Assembly (NCBI RefSeq): GCF_014857925.1
Contig: NZ_JACYVZ010000013.1
Location: 1-64,000, forward strand
Reading direction: 5' to 3'
DNA length: 64,000 bases
Source: Cysteiniphilum marinum
Lineage (GTDB): Bacteria > Pseudomonadota > Gammaproteobacteria > Francisellales > Francisellaceae
In this document: positions 39,160 through 47,152 of the stretch, in pieces
Numbering within the stretch: position 1 is the stretch's first letter
Layout: each line of letters opens with the position of its first letter
The notes under the pieces: generated by a model
Told to the model about the DNA's origin: nothing
Seen by the model: the letters and a program-made list of their open reading frames with translations, nothing else
Databases searched by the model: none
Position numbers and translations under genes: made by a program

Positions 39160-39472
39160 AAGCAATTATAGCTATCCCATCTATACTTTCCGTACGATTT
39201 TCGTTATCTACTTGGTATTTTTACATGATGGTATTTTGCTAATAGAATAGGCTATTAACTGCAATACCATCATGCAAAACCACTCAAGTATATTTAGAAA
39301 CTAAATACCTAAAGCATAAATGGAATAGCTATATTTGGCGTTTAGGTGAAATGGTGTATAATGCGCTCACTTGGCACCCATCATACATCATATTTTGATT
39401 GCGGTTGTGTGTTTAAAATCGAATAATACAAATGATAGATAGTAGAAATAAATAAGGTATAAAGGGTATAGC
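39160..39472. other. Non-coding stretch upstream of trhO
   Basis: The region holds the long inverted repeat at 39224-39274 and, nearer trhO, an AT-rich leader. I see no gene in it. Confidence 0.5.
39224..39274. repeat. 51-bp nested inverted repeat (long hairpin)
   Basis: Outer arms CATGATGGTATT and AATACCATCATG (12 of 12) enclose inner arms TAATAG and CTATTA, with short bulges (TTGC / ACTGC) between and a six-base loop. No T-tract follows on either strand close enough for a normal terminator. It may be a small structured RNA, a mobile hairpin or a protein-binding site. Confidence 0.6.
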
Positions 39473-40462
39473 ATGTCAAAGTACGTGGTTTCAGCACTGT
39501 ATAAGTTTGTCACACTGGACGATTATGAAGCATTAAGAGCACCATTGTTAAAAACAATGGAAGATAATATGGTGCGTGGTACGCTATTGTTAGCTAAAGA
39601 GGGTATCAATGGTACGATTGCGGGAACCGCAGCAGGTATTGAAGCGGTGCTTAAGTTTTTAAAATCTGATTCACGTTTGGATGATTTGGTACATAAAGAA
39701 TCATTTGATGAGCATATTCCTTTTAATCGCACTAAGGTAAAGTTGAAAAAAGAAATTGTGACCTTAGGTGTCGAAGGATTAGATCCTCTTAAAGTATGTG
39801 GCACTTACGTTAAACCACAAGATTGGAATGCCTTAATTTCTGATCCTGACGTTTTATTAATTGATACACGCAATGATTATGAGATTGACATTGGTACGTT
39901 TAAAAATGCGGTTAACCCGCATACGGAGACGTTTCGTGAGTTTCCCGAATATGTTGAAAAGCATTTAGATAAGACAAAACACAAAAAAGTCGCAATGTTT
40001 TGCACCGGTGGCATTCGTTGTGAAAAATCAACTGCCTTTTTGAAAGAACAGGGCTTTGATGAGGTCTATCATTTAGAAGGTGGTATTTTAAAATATCTTG
40101 AAGAAGTACCTGAAGAAAAAAGTCTATGGCAAGGTGAGTGCTTTGTCTTTGATTCACGTGTTGCTGTGACGCATGATTTAGCCAAAGGTCAATATGATCA
40201 ATGTTATGCTTGCCGTCGTCCAATTACTGAAGAAGATAAGCTTAAACCTGAGTATGAGCAAGGAGTATCTTGTCATCATTGTAAGGGCAATCATACCTCT
40301 GAACAAAGAAAGCGTTTCTTAGAGCGTGAAAAACAAAGCCAGTTAGCACGTGAACGAGGCGAGTTGCATATCGGTGAAGAGGCAAAACAAGTCGGCTTAA
40401 TCCGTAAAGCGCAGAAACAGCAAAAGCGCGAAAGAGATCGTTTGGCGAATAAGAGTCGTTAA
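39473..40462 (+). CDS. trhO: tRNA uridine(34) hydroxylase (rhodanese-like)
   Basis: TrhO (formerly YceA) makes 5-hydroxyuridine at the wobble position of certain tRNAs. The 329-residue product has the N-terminal acylphosphatase-like part ([20 protein letters not shown]), a rhodanese domain with the active loop [12 protein letters not shown], and a C-terminal Cys-rich tail (CYACRRPI ... [12 protein letters not shown]) rich in Lys/Arg. Length and order match the family. It appears to be a single-gene unit, closed by an intergenic repeat. Confidence 0.95.
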   Translation: MSKYVVSALYKFVTLDDYEALRAPLLKTMEDNMVRGTLLLAKEGINGTIAGTAAGIEAVLKFLKSDSRLDDLVHKESFDEHIPFNRTKVKLKKEIVTLGVEGLDPLKVCGTYVKPQDWNALISDPDVLLIDTRNDYEIDIGTFKNAVNPHTETFREFPEYVEKHLDKTKHKKVAMFCTGGIRCEKSTAFLKEQGFDEVYHLEGGILKYLEEVPEEKSLWQGECFVFDSRVAVTHDLAKGQYDQCYACRRPITEEDKLKPEYEQGVSCHHCKGNHTSEQRKRFLEREKQSQLARERGELHIGEEAKQVGLIRKAQKQQKRERDRLANKSR

Positions 40463-40482
40463 CAATAAGTAGATTAATCAAT

Positions 40483-40537
40483 TACCCCTCACCCGTGCAG
40501 CTAGCCTAGCTGCACGACCTCTCCCGCAAGGGGAGAG
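40483..40537. repeat. Composite intergenic hairpin repeat, copy 4 (opposite orientation)
   Basis: The element reads ACCCCTCACCC, then a perfect hairpin GTGCAGCTAG-C-CTAGCTGCAC, then GACCTCTCCCGCAAGGGGAG. It is the reverse orientation of copies 1 and 2. The central hairpin has a different sequence from those copies but keeps the GTGC/GCAC base and an even stronger stem, so structure seems conserved more than sequence. Confidence 0.7.
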
Positions 40538-40596
40538 GTATGAGCTGATGCAATTTATTTATACTTATTACTTAAAGCAAAGGGATAGCTAGATCA

Positions 40597-42033
40597 ATGG
40601 AAAATATCGATAAAACACATTTATTAAAACTGCTTTCACTACAGCAAAAAGCTTTTTCACTTGATCAATATCCTGATTATGCATTACGTAAAGAGAAGCT
40701 TAAGCGTTTATATTCAGCATTATTAAAGCATGAAGAGGCATTGATTGATGCAGTAAATGATGACTTTGGTCATCGTAGTGTCAATGAGACTTGGTTGAGT
40801 GAGATTTTTCAAGTTACCAGTACCATTAAGTATGTCCTTAAATCTTTGCGCAGTTGGATAGCTAAAGAGAAACGTCATACCAGTGTGATTTTTAAGCCTG
40901 CTAAAAACTATATTTATTATCAGCCCGTAGGTGTTGTTGGCATTATGGTGCCATGGAACTATCCTATTTTGTTGAGTTTGTCGCCGCTTATCTATGCATT
41001 GGCTGCGGGAAATCGAGTGTGCATTAAACTCTCAGAACATACACCTAAAACCAATCGCGTGATGATGGAAATTTGCAAACTCGCTTTTAATATTGATGAA
41101 GTGGCGGTTGTCACGGGTGATGCTAAAGTGGCACAGAGTTTTAGCGAGTTACCTTTTGATCATTTGTTTTTTACTGGATCAACGGCTATTGGCAGAAAGG
41201 TAATGGAGGCTGCCGCTAAAAATTTAACACCTGTGACGCTTGAATTAGGCGGCAAATCGCCGTTAGTTATCAGTCAAAACTTTCCTTTAAAAAAAGCGGC
41301 TAAAATGATTACTTTTGCCAAAGGCTTAAATGCCGGACAAACCTGTATTGCACCGGATTATGTATTTGTTCATGCGCAAAAACTTGAGGCATTTGTAGCT
41401 GAAATGGACGTAGCGTTTAAAGAAATGTATCCGCAATACATGACTAATGATGATTATAGTAGCGTGATTAATGAGGCACAGTTTAATCGCTTGCAAGAAT
41501 ATATTGAGGAGGCAAAAGGTCAAGGTGTTAAGTTTGTTACATTAGATGTATTTAAAGTAACGAATGACCAAAGTCGAAAAATGCCAATTACACTGCTATT
41601 AAATCCAAAGAAGGATTTACAAGTGATGCAAGATGAGATCTTTGGTCCATTGTTACCTGTGTTAAGCTATCAATCGATTGAAGAGGTGATAAGTTATATT
41701 AACCAAAAACCTCGTCCATTGGCTGCTTACCTTTTGAGTTATGACCGTGCTGAACAAGAGTATATTAATAGGAATATTATTAGTGGCGGGATGTGTATCA
41801 ATGATGTGTTAAACCATATCGCGCAGCATGATCTACCTTTTGGTGGCGTTGGTAGTTCAGGTATGGGGCGCTATCACGGTTTTGAAGGGTTTAAAACATT
41901 CTCTAATGCCAAATCAATTTGTCAGCGCAGTAGACTCAATAGTGCCCTTTGGCTTTATCCGCCTTATGGGCAACGATTTTCTTGGTTTCGTAAACTCTTT
42001 AAGGATAGATGGCAGTTTCCCACTGCAAAATGA
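40597..42033 (+). CDS. Aldehyde dehydrogenase, coniferyl-aldehyde dehydrogenase type
   Basis: This 478-residue NAD(P)-dependent enzyme oxidises an aldehyde to an acid. Visible motifs are VPWNYPILLSLSPLIYALAAGN, LFFTGSTAIGRKVMEAAAK, the catalytic Glu segment TLELGGKSP and the nucleophile Cys250 in GLNAGQTCIAPDYV; the C terminus has PFGGVGSSGMGRYHGFEGF. The overall pattern fits the coniferyl-aldehyde/fatty-aldehyde branch (class 3-like). The C-terminal hydrophobic stretch is short. Physiological substrate unknown. It stands 52 bases ahead of the BarA-like kinase gene, possibly co-transcribed. Confidence 0.9.
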   Translation: MENIDKTHLLKLLSLQQKAFSLDQYPDYALRKEKLKRLYSALLKHEEALIDAVNDDFGHRSVNETWLSEIFQVTSTIKYVLKSLRSWIAKEKRHTSVIFKPAKNYIYYQPVGVVGIMVPWNYPILLSLSPLIYALAAGNRVCIKLSEHTPKTNRVMMEICKLAFNIDEVAVVTGDAKVAQSFSELPFDHLFFTGSTAIGRKVMEAAAKNLTPVTLELGGKSPLVISQNFPLKKAAKMITFAKGLNAGQTCIAPDYVFVHAQKLEAFVAEMDVAFKEMYPQYMTNDDYSSVINEAQFNRLQEYIEEAKGQGVKFVTLDVFKVTNDQSRKMPITLLLNPKKDLQVMQDEIFGPLLPVLSYQSIEEVISYINQKPRPLAAYLLSYDRAEQEYINRNIISGGMCINDVLNHIAQHDLPFGGVGSSGMGRYHGFEGFKTFSNAKSICQRSRLNSALWLYPPYGQRFSWFRKLFKDRWQFPTAK

Positions 42034-42085
42034 TTTATGGGTGATATAATTCATCATTAAACGCGCTAAATCAAAAGCACATCTT

Positions 42086-44920
42086 ATGCTTAAAAATGTT
42101 GGCATCCGCGGTCGGATGATTTTATTAACCTTATTACCAACACTGACGGTGTCAGCCTTGCTTGGTTTTTATTTTATCAGTATGCGCTTTTCTGATTTGG
42201 ATCGTAATCTATATATTCGTGGTGAGGCAGTTACTACTGAACTTGTTGCCGCCTCTGAATATGGTCTGTACTTTGACAGCAAGATTATCTTACAAAATGT
42301 CACGGATAATATTTTAAGCTATCCAGATGTGCGCATGGCTGCGATTTATGACAGTGATGGTGATTTATTAACATTCACGGGTAGAATTCCACAAGTAAAC
42401 CCTCATTTTTTCAAAGAAAATTCAGACTTGATGAGTAAAAAAATCTTTATGCAAGAAGGGCATAAAAATATTCAGTTTTTAGCACCAGTTATTTCACGCA
42501 CAGTTAACCCAAAAGAAAAAAGTGTTGGTAAGCTTTATACGGAGAAAGACCAACGTATTGGTTGGGTCGTGATTACGCTTAGTCGCGAAAACACGATTAT
42601 GAATCAATATCAGGCAATTATTACAACATTGCTTATTGTGTTGATTGGGTTAACGGTAAGTATCTTATTTGGACTACGTTTAAGTGGAGATTTGATCAAT
42701 CCGCTTTTTGATATTATTAATGCAGTGAAGCGTATTAAAGAAGGTGCGTTAGATACTAAGCTTGATGGCAATCCACCTGGCGAGCTTAAGAACCTTGAAG
42801 AAGGTGTCAATAGTATGGCGCTATCGCTTAATAATGCCCATCAGGAAATGCAGCGCAATATCAAACAAGCAACAAGAGAGTTAAGACATACGTTGAAAAC
42901 GATTGAACGCCAAAATGTTCAATTAGATCAAGCGCGCAAAGAAGCAATTGAAGCCAGCGAGATAAAAAGTAAATTCTTGGCAAATATGAGTCATGAGATC
43001 CGCACACCCATGAATGGGGTGTTAGGCTTTTTAGATTTATTAGCAAAAAGCAATCTGAGTTCTTTGCAACGTGAGTATTTAGAAACAATTATATTATCTT
43101 CTAATAATCTATTGAGCATTATCAATGATATTTTGGATTTCTCAAAAATCGAATCGGGCAACTTAATTCTTGAACATCAGCCGTTTAATTTGCGTGAAGA
43201 AATCACCAATTGCATGATGTTATTCAAGCCCAAAGTCATTGAGCAGCAGATTGACTTTGGTGTATTACTAGACCCACATTTGCCACAAATGGTTATGGGT
43301 GATGCGCTAAGATTTTGCCAAATTTTAACGAATCTTGTGAGCAATGCATTGAAGTTTACCGAGCAAGGGAGTGTCTGTGTCAATGTTGATTTAAAAGCAA
43401 CACATCAACACCAAGTTGAAATATGTATTAAAGTTAAAGACACAGGTATTGGCTTATCTCAAGCGCAAATTAATAAACTTTTTCATGCATTTACCCAAGC
43501 GGATTTATCAACCAGTCGCAAATATGGAGGCACTGGATTGGGACTGACTATTAGTAAAACACTTATTGAAAAAATGGGTGGAGAGATCCATGTTGAAAGT
43601 AAGTTAGATCAAGGGGCATGTTTTAATTTCAATGTGTTCTTTGATAGAGTCTCTGCTTCAACCGTTGAAGAAATAAAGTCGATAAGTGTTAAGAAGCTTA
43701 TTGTTTATAGCCAGAGTCAATATGCTGGAGAGATGTTTCTTGCACATATTGCACTATTTGGTATTGAATATATTTATTGTGATAGTGAAGCCACATTGAT
43801 TGATGCTGTGGTTGAGCAAGATACAGTTGATATTGTGTTGATTTATAACACACTGCCTGAAATGCAGAAATTAAAACAGTCATTAATTATGGATCTACAA
43901 TCATTTACTCAAGCAGATATCTTTCTTATTGCTAATATGCCATTAAATGAACTGTTTGATTATACACATAAGCTAGGTCTTAAGAATTGTTTAAATTACC
44001 CATATAAGCCGAATAAACTGGTCTCTTTTTTAGAGAGCTCTCTTGAATTGAGTGAAACAAAAGAGACTGACACGGTAGATGACATACCTAATATGCAAGC
44101 AGAAAAATCGATACTTATCGTTGATGATAATCCTATTAATTTAAAGCTTTTGCATATTTTATTGAAAACAAAAGGTTACGCTCCAGTTAATGCCTTTAGT
44201 GCAAAAGAGGCCTTGTCATTAATAGAAAAGCAAAATTTCAGGATGGTCTTAACTGATGTACATATGCCTGAGATGGATGGTGTTGAGCTATGCCATGCCT
44301 TGCGTCAAGATGCGCGCTATCGTGATGTACCTATCATTGCAGTGACAGCAGATGTCGTTGAAGGACAAGGTGAGAGCCTGTTAAAAGAGGGCTTTGATGC
44401 CATACAAATTAAGCCGATTGATGATAATGCATTATCTGAACTATTGATGCATTACTTAGGTAACCGTGATACCACAATGCACGTTGGAAATGCTGTAAAT
44501 GACCAACATGATCAAATGAATCAAGATCAACAAATAACGAATGAGGTAATTCAACGTAGTGATACAAAGGAGAGCAAAAAATATATTGATATTGAGCTTG
44601 CTTCAGGATTAGCAGGCGGCAATATTGCTTTTGCTAAAGAGATGTTGGCGGCATTTATGAACTCTTTAAGTGATGCCGTTGAAGAAATTGTAACTGCTTA
44701 TGAAAATAGCGAAGGTAAACGCTTAAGAGATTTAGTGCATAAGCTTCACGGCGGGGCTAGTTACTGTGGCGTGCCCGTGCTTAAAAATAAATTGGCAAAT
44801 CTTGAAAAGGCATTGCAACATAATAATTATACGATTGATGCCATTGTGCTAGAGAAATATGAGCAATTTATAATAGTTTGTGATAAAACAATAGATGCTT
44901 ATCATCAATATAATCAATAA
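42086..44920 (+). CDS. barA: Hybrid sensor histidine kinase, BarA/GacS type
   Basis: The 944-residue protein has membrane helix 1 (about 10-32), a sensor region with the BarA-type segment ELVAASEYGLYFDSK, helix 2 (about 172-195), HAMP linker, HisKA with H303 in MSHEIRTPMNG, a HATPase domain (NLVSNALKF, DTGIGL, GTGLGLTISKTL), a degenerate receiver without phospho-Asp (about 530-650), a true receiver with D724 (LTDVHMPEMDG) and an HPt domain with H885 (LVHKLHGGASYCG). This tripartite phosphorelay order is that of BarA/GacS, which feeds the UvrY/GacA regulator and carbon-storage small RNAs; no partner regulator is in the window. Confidence 0.92.
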   Translation: MLKNVGIRGRMILLTLLPTLTVSALLGFYFISMRFSDLDRNLYIRGEAVTTELVAASEYGLYFDSKIILQNVTDNILSYPDVRMAAIYDSDGDLLTFTGRIPQVNPHFFKENSDLMSKKIFMQEGHKNIQFLAPVISRTVNPKEKSVGKLYTEKDQRIGWVVITLSRENTIMNQYQAIITTLLIVLIGLTVSILFGLRLSGDLINPLFDIINAVKRIKEGALDTKLDGNPPGELKNLEEGVNSMALSLNNAHQEMQRNIKQATRELRHTLKTIERQNVQLDQARKEAIEASEIKSKFLANMSHEIRTPMNGVLGFLDLLAKSNLSSLQREYLETIILSSNNLLSIINDILDFSKIESGNLILEHQPFNLREEITNCMMLFKPKVIEQQIDFGVLLDPHLPQMVMGDALRFCQILTNLVSNALKFTEQGSVCVNVDLKATHQHQVEICIKVKDTGIGLSQAQINKLFHAFTQADLSTSRKYGGTGLGLTISKTLIEKMGGEIHVESKLDQGACFNFNVFFDRVSASTVEEIKSISVKKLIVYSQSQYAGEMFLAHIALFGIEYIYCDSEATLIDAVVEQDTVDIVLIYNTLPEMQKLKQSLIMDLQSFTQADIFLIANMPLNELFDYTHKLGLKNCLNYPYKPNKLVSFLESSLELSETKETDTVDDIPNMQAEKSILIVDDNPINLKLLHILLKTKGYAPVNAFSAKEALSLIEKQNFRMVLTDVHMPEMDGVELCHALRQDARYRDVPIIAVTADVVEGQGESLLKEGFDAIQIKPIDDNALSELLMHYLGNRDTTMHVGNAVNDQHDQMNQDQQITNEVIQRSDTKESKKYIDIELASGLAGGNIAFAKEMLAAFMNSLSDAVEEIVTAYENSEGKRLRDLVHKLHGGASYCGVPVLKNKLANLEKALQHNNYTIDAIVLEKYEQFIIVCDKTIDAYHQYNQ

Positions 44921-44953
44921 GTTGAGTCAAGAATTTTAAGGAGTGAAAGCTAA

Positions 44954-46171
44954 ATGTTAGATCAAGCAAAACGCTTTAGTCAGCGCGTACTGAATGTCGA
45001 AGGTTCAAAAGCCGCTGAAATGGCAGCGCGTGCAGCAAGTCTTATTAAAGCAGGGCATCAAGATGTGATTTCTTTGGCTGTTGGCGAACCGGGTTTTCAT
45101 TCACCGAATGAGGTTAAAGAGGCGGCTAAAAAAGCGATTGATGAAAATCGCACACAATATACACCAGTAGATGGTGTTGTCGAATTAAAAGAGGCAATTA
45201 TTAAACGTTACAGCCGCGATTATCAGCTTAATTTTCAACATAATGAAGTCTGCGTTACCACTGGTGCTAAGCATAGTTTATATAATATTTTTAATTGTAT
45301 TTTGAACTCTGGTGATGAAGTACTGTTCTTCTCGCCTTTTTGGACATCTTACCCTGATATGATTAAGCTTGCGCATGGTAAACCGGTAGTCGTTGAGACA
45401 ACGCATCACAATGATTTCCAGCCAACGGAGCATGACTTAAGAGCAAAGCTTAGTACCAAAACAAAGGCATTAGTGCTTAATATTCCACATAACCCAACCG
45501 GTGCGATATATCATAAAGAAACATTGAATATGATCGCTCGTGTATTAAAAGATTATCCTGATGTTTGGATTATTAGTGATGATATTTACGATATGCTCTA
45601 CTGGGGAGATCGTCCACTGACATTGATTGAAGTGGCGCCTGAGTTAAAATCGCGTTATGCCATTGTTAATGGCGTATCCAAAAGTTATGCGATGGCAGGA
45701 TGGCGCATTGGCTATATCATCGCACCCGAGGATATGATCAATATGCTCAGGCGTTATCAGTCACAATCGATGTCATGCGCGTGTTCTATCTCACAATATG
45801 CCGCGATAGAAGCGCTCAACTTACCAAGATCAGCGCTGTTTGAACAGCTAAACACCTATCAAGAACGTGTCAATTTTTGTTATGAGGCATTACAAAGTGT
45901 GCCAGAGATTGATTGTCTATTACCTGAAACAACCTTTTATTTATTTCCTTATGTGCAGCCAATTATTGAAGCATTAGGCTTTAAAGATGATGTAAGTTTT
46001 TGTTTGCATTTATTAGAAACTAAGCATTTGGCTGTTATGCCAGGGTCAGCCTTTGGCGCACCAGGTTATCTACGCCTTAGCTGTGCCGATGAAGTTAGTG
46101 TTTTAAAAGATGCCATGGGACGCTTAGTCGATTATGTTAAACAAGAAAAAGTACATAGCAAAGCATTATAA
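44954..46171 (+). CDS. PLP-dependent aspartate/aromatic-type aminotransferase (class I/II)
   Basis: The 405-residue fold-type I enzyme shows ISLAVGEPGFHSP, TTGAKHSLYNIFNCIL, NIPHNPTGAIYHKE, the PLP-phosphate/ring segment DDIYDMLYWGD, the Schiff-base K243 in NGVSKSYAMAGWRIGY and the substrate-binding Arg in YLRLSCA. The pattern fits the bacterial AspC I-beta branch, with aspartate or aromatic amino acids as likely donors; an alternative donor cannot be excluded. A GGAG site precedes the ATG, and the nitroreductase gene follows after 11 bases. Confidence 0.9.
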   Translation: MLDQAKRFSQRVLNVEGSKAAEMAARAASLIKAGHQDVISLAVGEPGFHSPNEVKEAAKKAIDENRTQYTPVDGVVELKEAIIKRYSRDYQLNFQHNEVCVTTGAKHSLYNIFNCILNSGDEVLFFSPFWTSYPDMIKLAHGKPVVVETTHHNDFQPTEHDLRAKLSTKTKALVLNIPHNPTGAIYHKETLNMIARVLKDYPDVWIISDDIYDMLYWGDRPLTLIEVAPELKSRYAIVNGVSKSYAMAGWRIGYIIAPEDMINMLRRYQSQSMSCACSISQYAAIEALNLPRSALFEQLNTYQERVNFCYEALQSVPEIDCLLPETTFYLFPYVQPIIEALGFKDDVSFCLHLLETKHLAVMPGSAFGAPGYLRLSCADEVSVLKDAMGRLVDYVKQEKVHSKAL

Positions 46172-46182
46172 AGAGGATCATA

Positions 46183-46806
46183 ATGAATTATATTGAACTA
46201 TTAGAACAGCGTTTTGCTTGCAAGAAATTTGACTCAACACGCAAAATTTCTGCCAAAGATAAAGCATTTATTTTAGAAGCAGGACGCCTATCACCGTCAT
46301 CGTTTGGCTTGGAGCCGTGGCAGTTTGTGGTGATACAAGATGATAAATTGCGTGAGAAATTAAAACCGGCATGCTGGAGTCAAAGTCAAATTACAGATTC
46401 AAGCTTTGTTGTTATCATCTTAAGTCGCAAAGCGCATAATTTCCGAGGTAAGAGTGATTATGTTCGTCAAAAGGTTTCACGACGAAATTTACCACAAGAA
46501 ATGCAGGATACTTATCTAGGTTTAGTACAAAATTATCTCAGTGTTGAAGATACGGACGCTTGGGCAAAAAGGCAGTGTTATATTGCATTAACGAACCTAC
46601 TCAATGCCGCACAATCTTTAGGCATTAGTAGTTGCCCGATTGAAGGTTTTGAAGCTGAAAATGTCAAGAAAGTCCTCGATGAATATAAACAAATCAATTT
46701 TGATGATTTTGATTTCTCAGGTGTAATGTGTGCATTTGGTTATAGTGCCATGGATTTACCAAAAAAGTTTCGCGCTGCTTCAACAGAAGTTATTATTGAA
46801 ATTTAG
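46183..46806 (+). CDS. NAD(P)H-dependent nitroreductase-family flavoprotein
   Basis: The 207-residue product fits the FMN-dependent nitroreductase family (NfsB-like): an N-terminal RFACKKFDSTRKI segment, LEAGRLSPSSFGLEPWQFVV for FMN binding, and a C-terminal FGYSAMDLPKKFR. It would reduce nitro groups or quinones with NAD(P)H. It is 11 bases behind the aminotransferase and has AGAGG before the ATG, so it is the second gene of that operon. Confidence 0.9.
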   Translation: MNYIELLEQRFACKKFDSTRKISAKDKAFILEAGRLSPSSFGLEPWQFVVIQDDKLREKLKPACWSQSQITDSSFVVIILSRKAHNFRGKSDYVRQKVSRRNLPQEMQDTYLGLVQNYLSVEDTDAWAKRQCYIALTNLLNAAQSLGISSCPIEGFEAENVKKVLDEYKQINFDDFDFSGVMCAFGYSAMDLPKKFRAASTEVIIEI

Positions 46807-46869
46807 CTATTAAATTTGATTTTTTAAAACTATTTTTATTTGCTGTGACACCTTAAGCTTTTATTAATT

Positions 46870-46903
46870 TTGATTATCGATGATGGATAAGTGTTATAAC
46901 ACT
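46870..46903 (+). promoter_or_regulatory. Promoter with palindrome upstream of the small peptide gene
   Basis: A -35 TTGATT (46870-46875) and a -10 TTATAA or TATAAC (46894-46900) are 18-19 bases apart. The -10 sits inside the perfect palindrome AGTGTTATAACACT (46890-46903), so a bound regulator would block it. Confidence 0.4.
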
Positions 46904-46951
46904 CACCCTAGAAAAATGAACAGTAATTAAATAATTAAAGGAGCACTTAAG

Positions 46952-47140
46952 ATGAAAAAGAACAAATTTTTTAAAGCGATTGCAGTCATGTTTATCGGTA
47001 TTTTCTTAGCAGGCAACTTAGCAGCGGCTTATGCAGGGACTGATTATGTATCAAACTCAAATAAAACTTACAAACAGTCACTTGTTCAGCCAGTTCAAGA
47101 TACTCCGAGCATATCAATGACAGGCTCGGATGGTATGTAA
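46952..47140 (+). CDS. Small exported peptide, paralogue of the gene at 1255
   Basis: The 62-residue product has a long signal peptide (MKKNKFFKAIAVMFIGIFLA, then GNLAAAYA with probable cleavage after AYA) and a mature part of about 34 residues. TDYVSNSNKTYKQSLVQPVQ then D matches the peptide at 1255-1392, while the tail TPSISMTGSDGM is unique. An AAAGGAG site precedes the ATG by nine bases. It has its own promoter and sits tail to tail with the chitinase gene, only 12 bases apart. Function unknown; the shared Y-K-Q-S core is the constraint to explain. Confidence 0.8.
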   Translation: MKKNKFFKAIAVMFIGIFLAGNLAAAYAGTDYVSNSNKTYKQSLVQPVQDTPSISMTGSDGM

Positions 47141-47152
47141 CACTGCATCGTA

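Noticed and set aside
39912-40223. 103-residue minus-strand frame inside trhO
   Set aside because: Antisense shadow of a conserved gene, with no start signal or domain.
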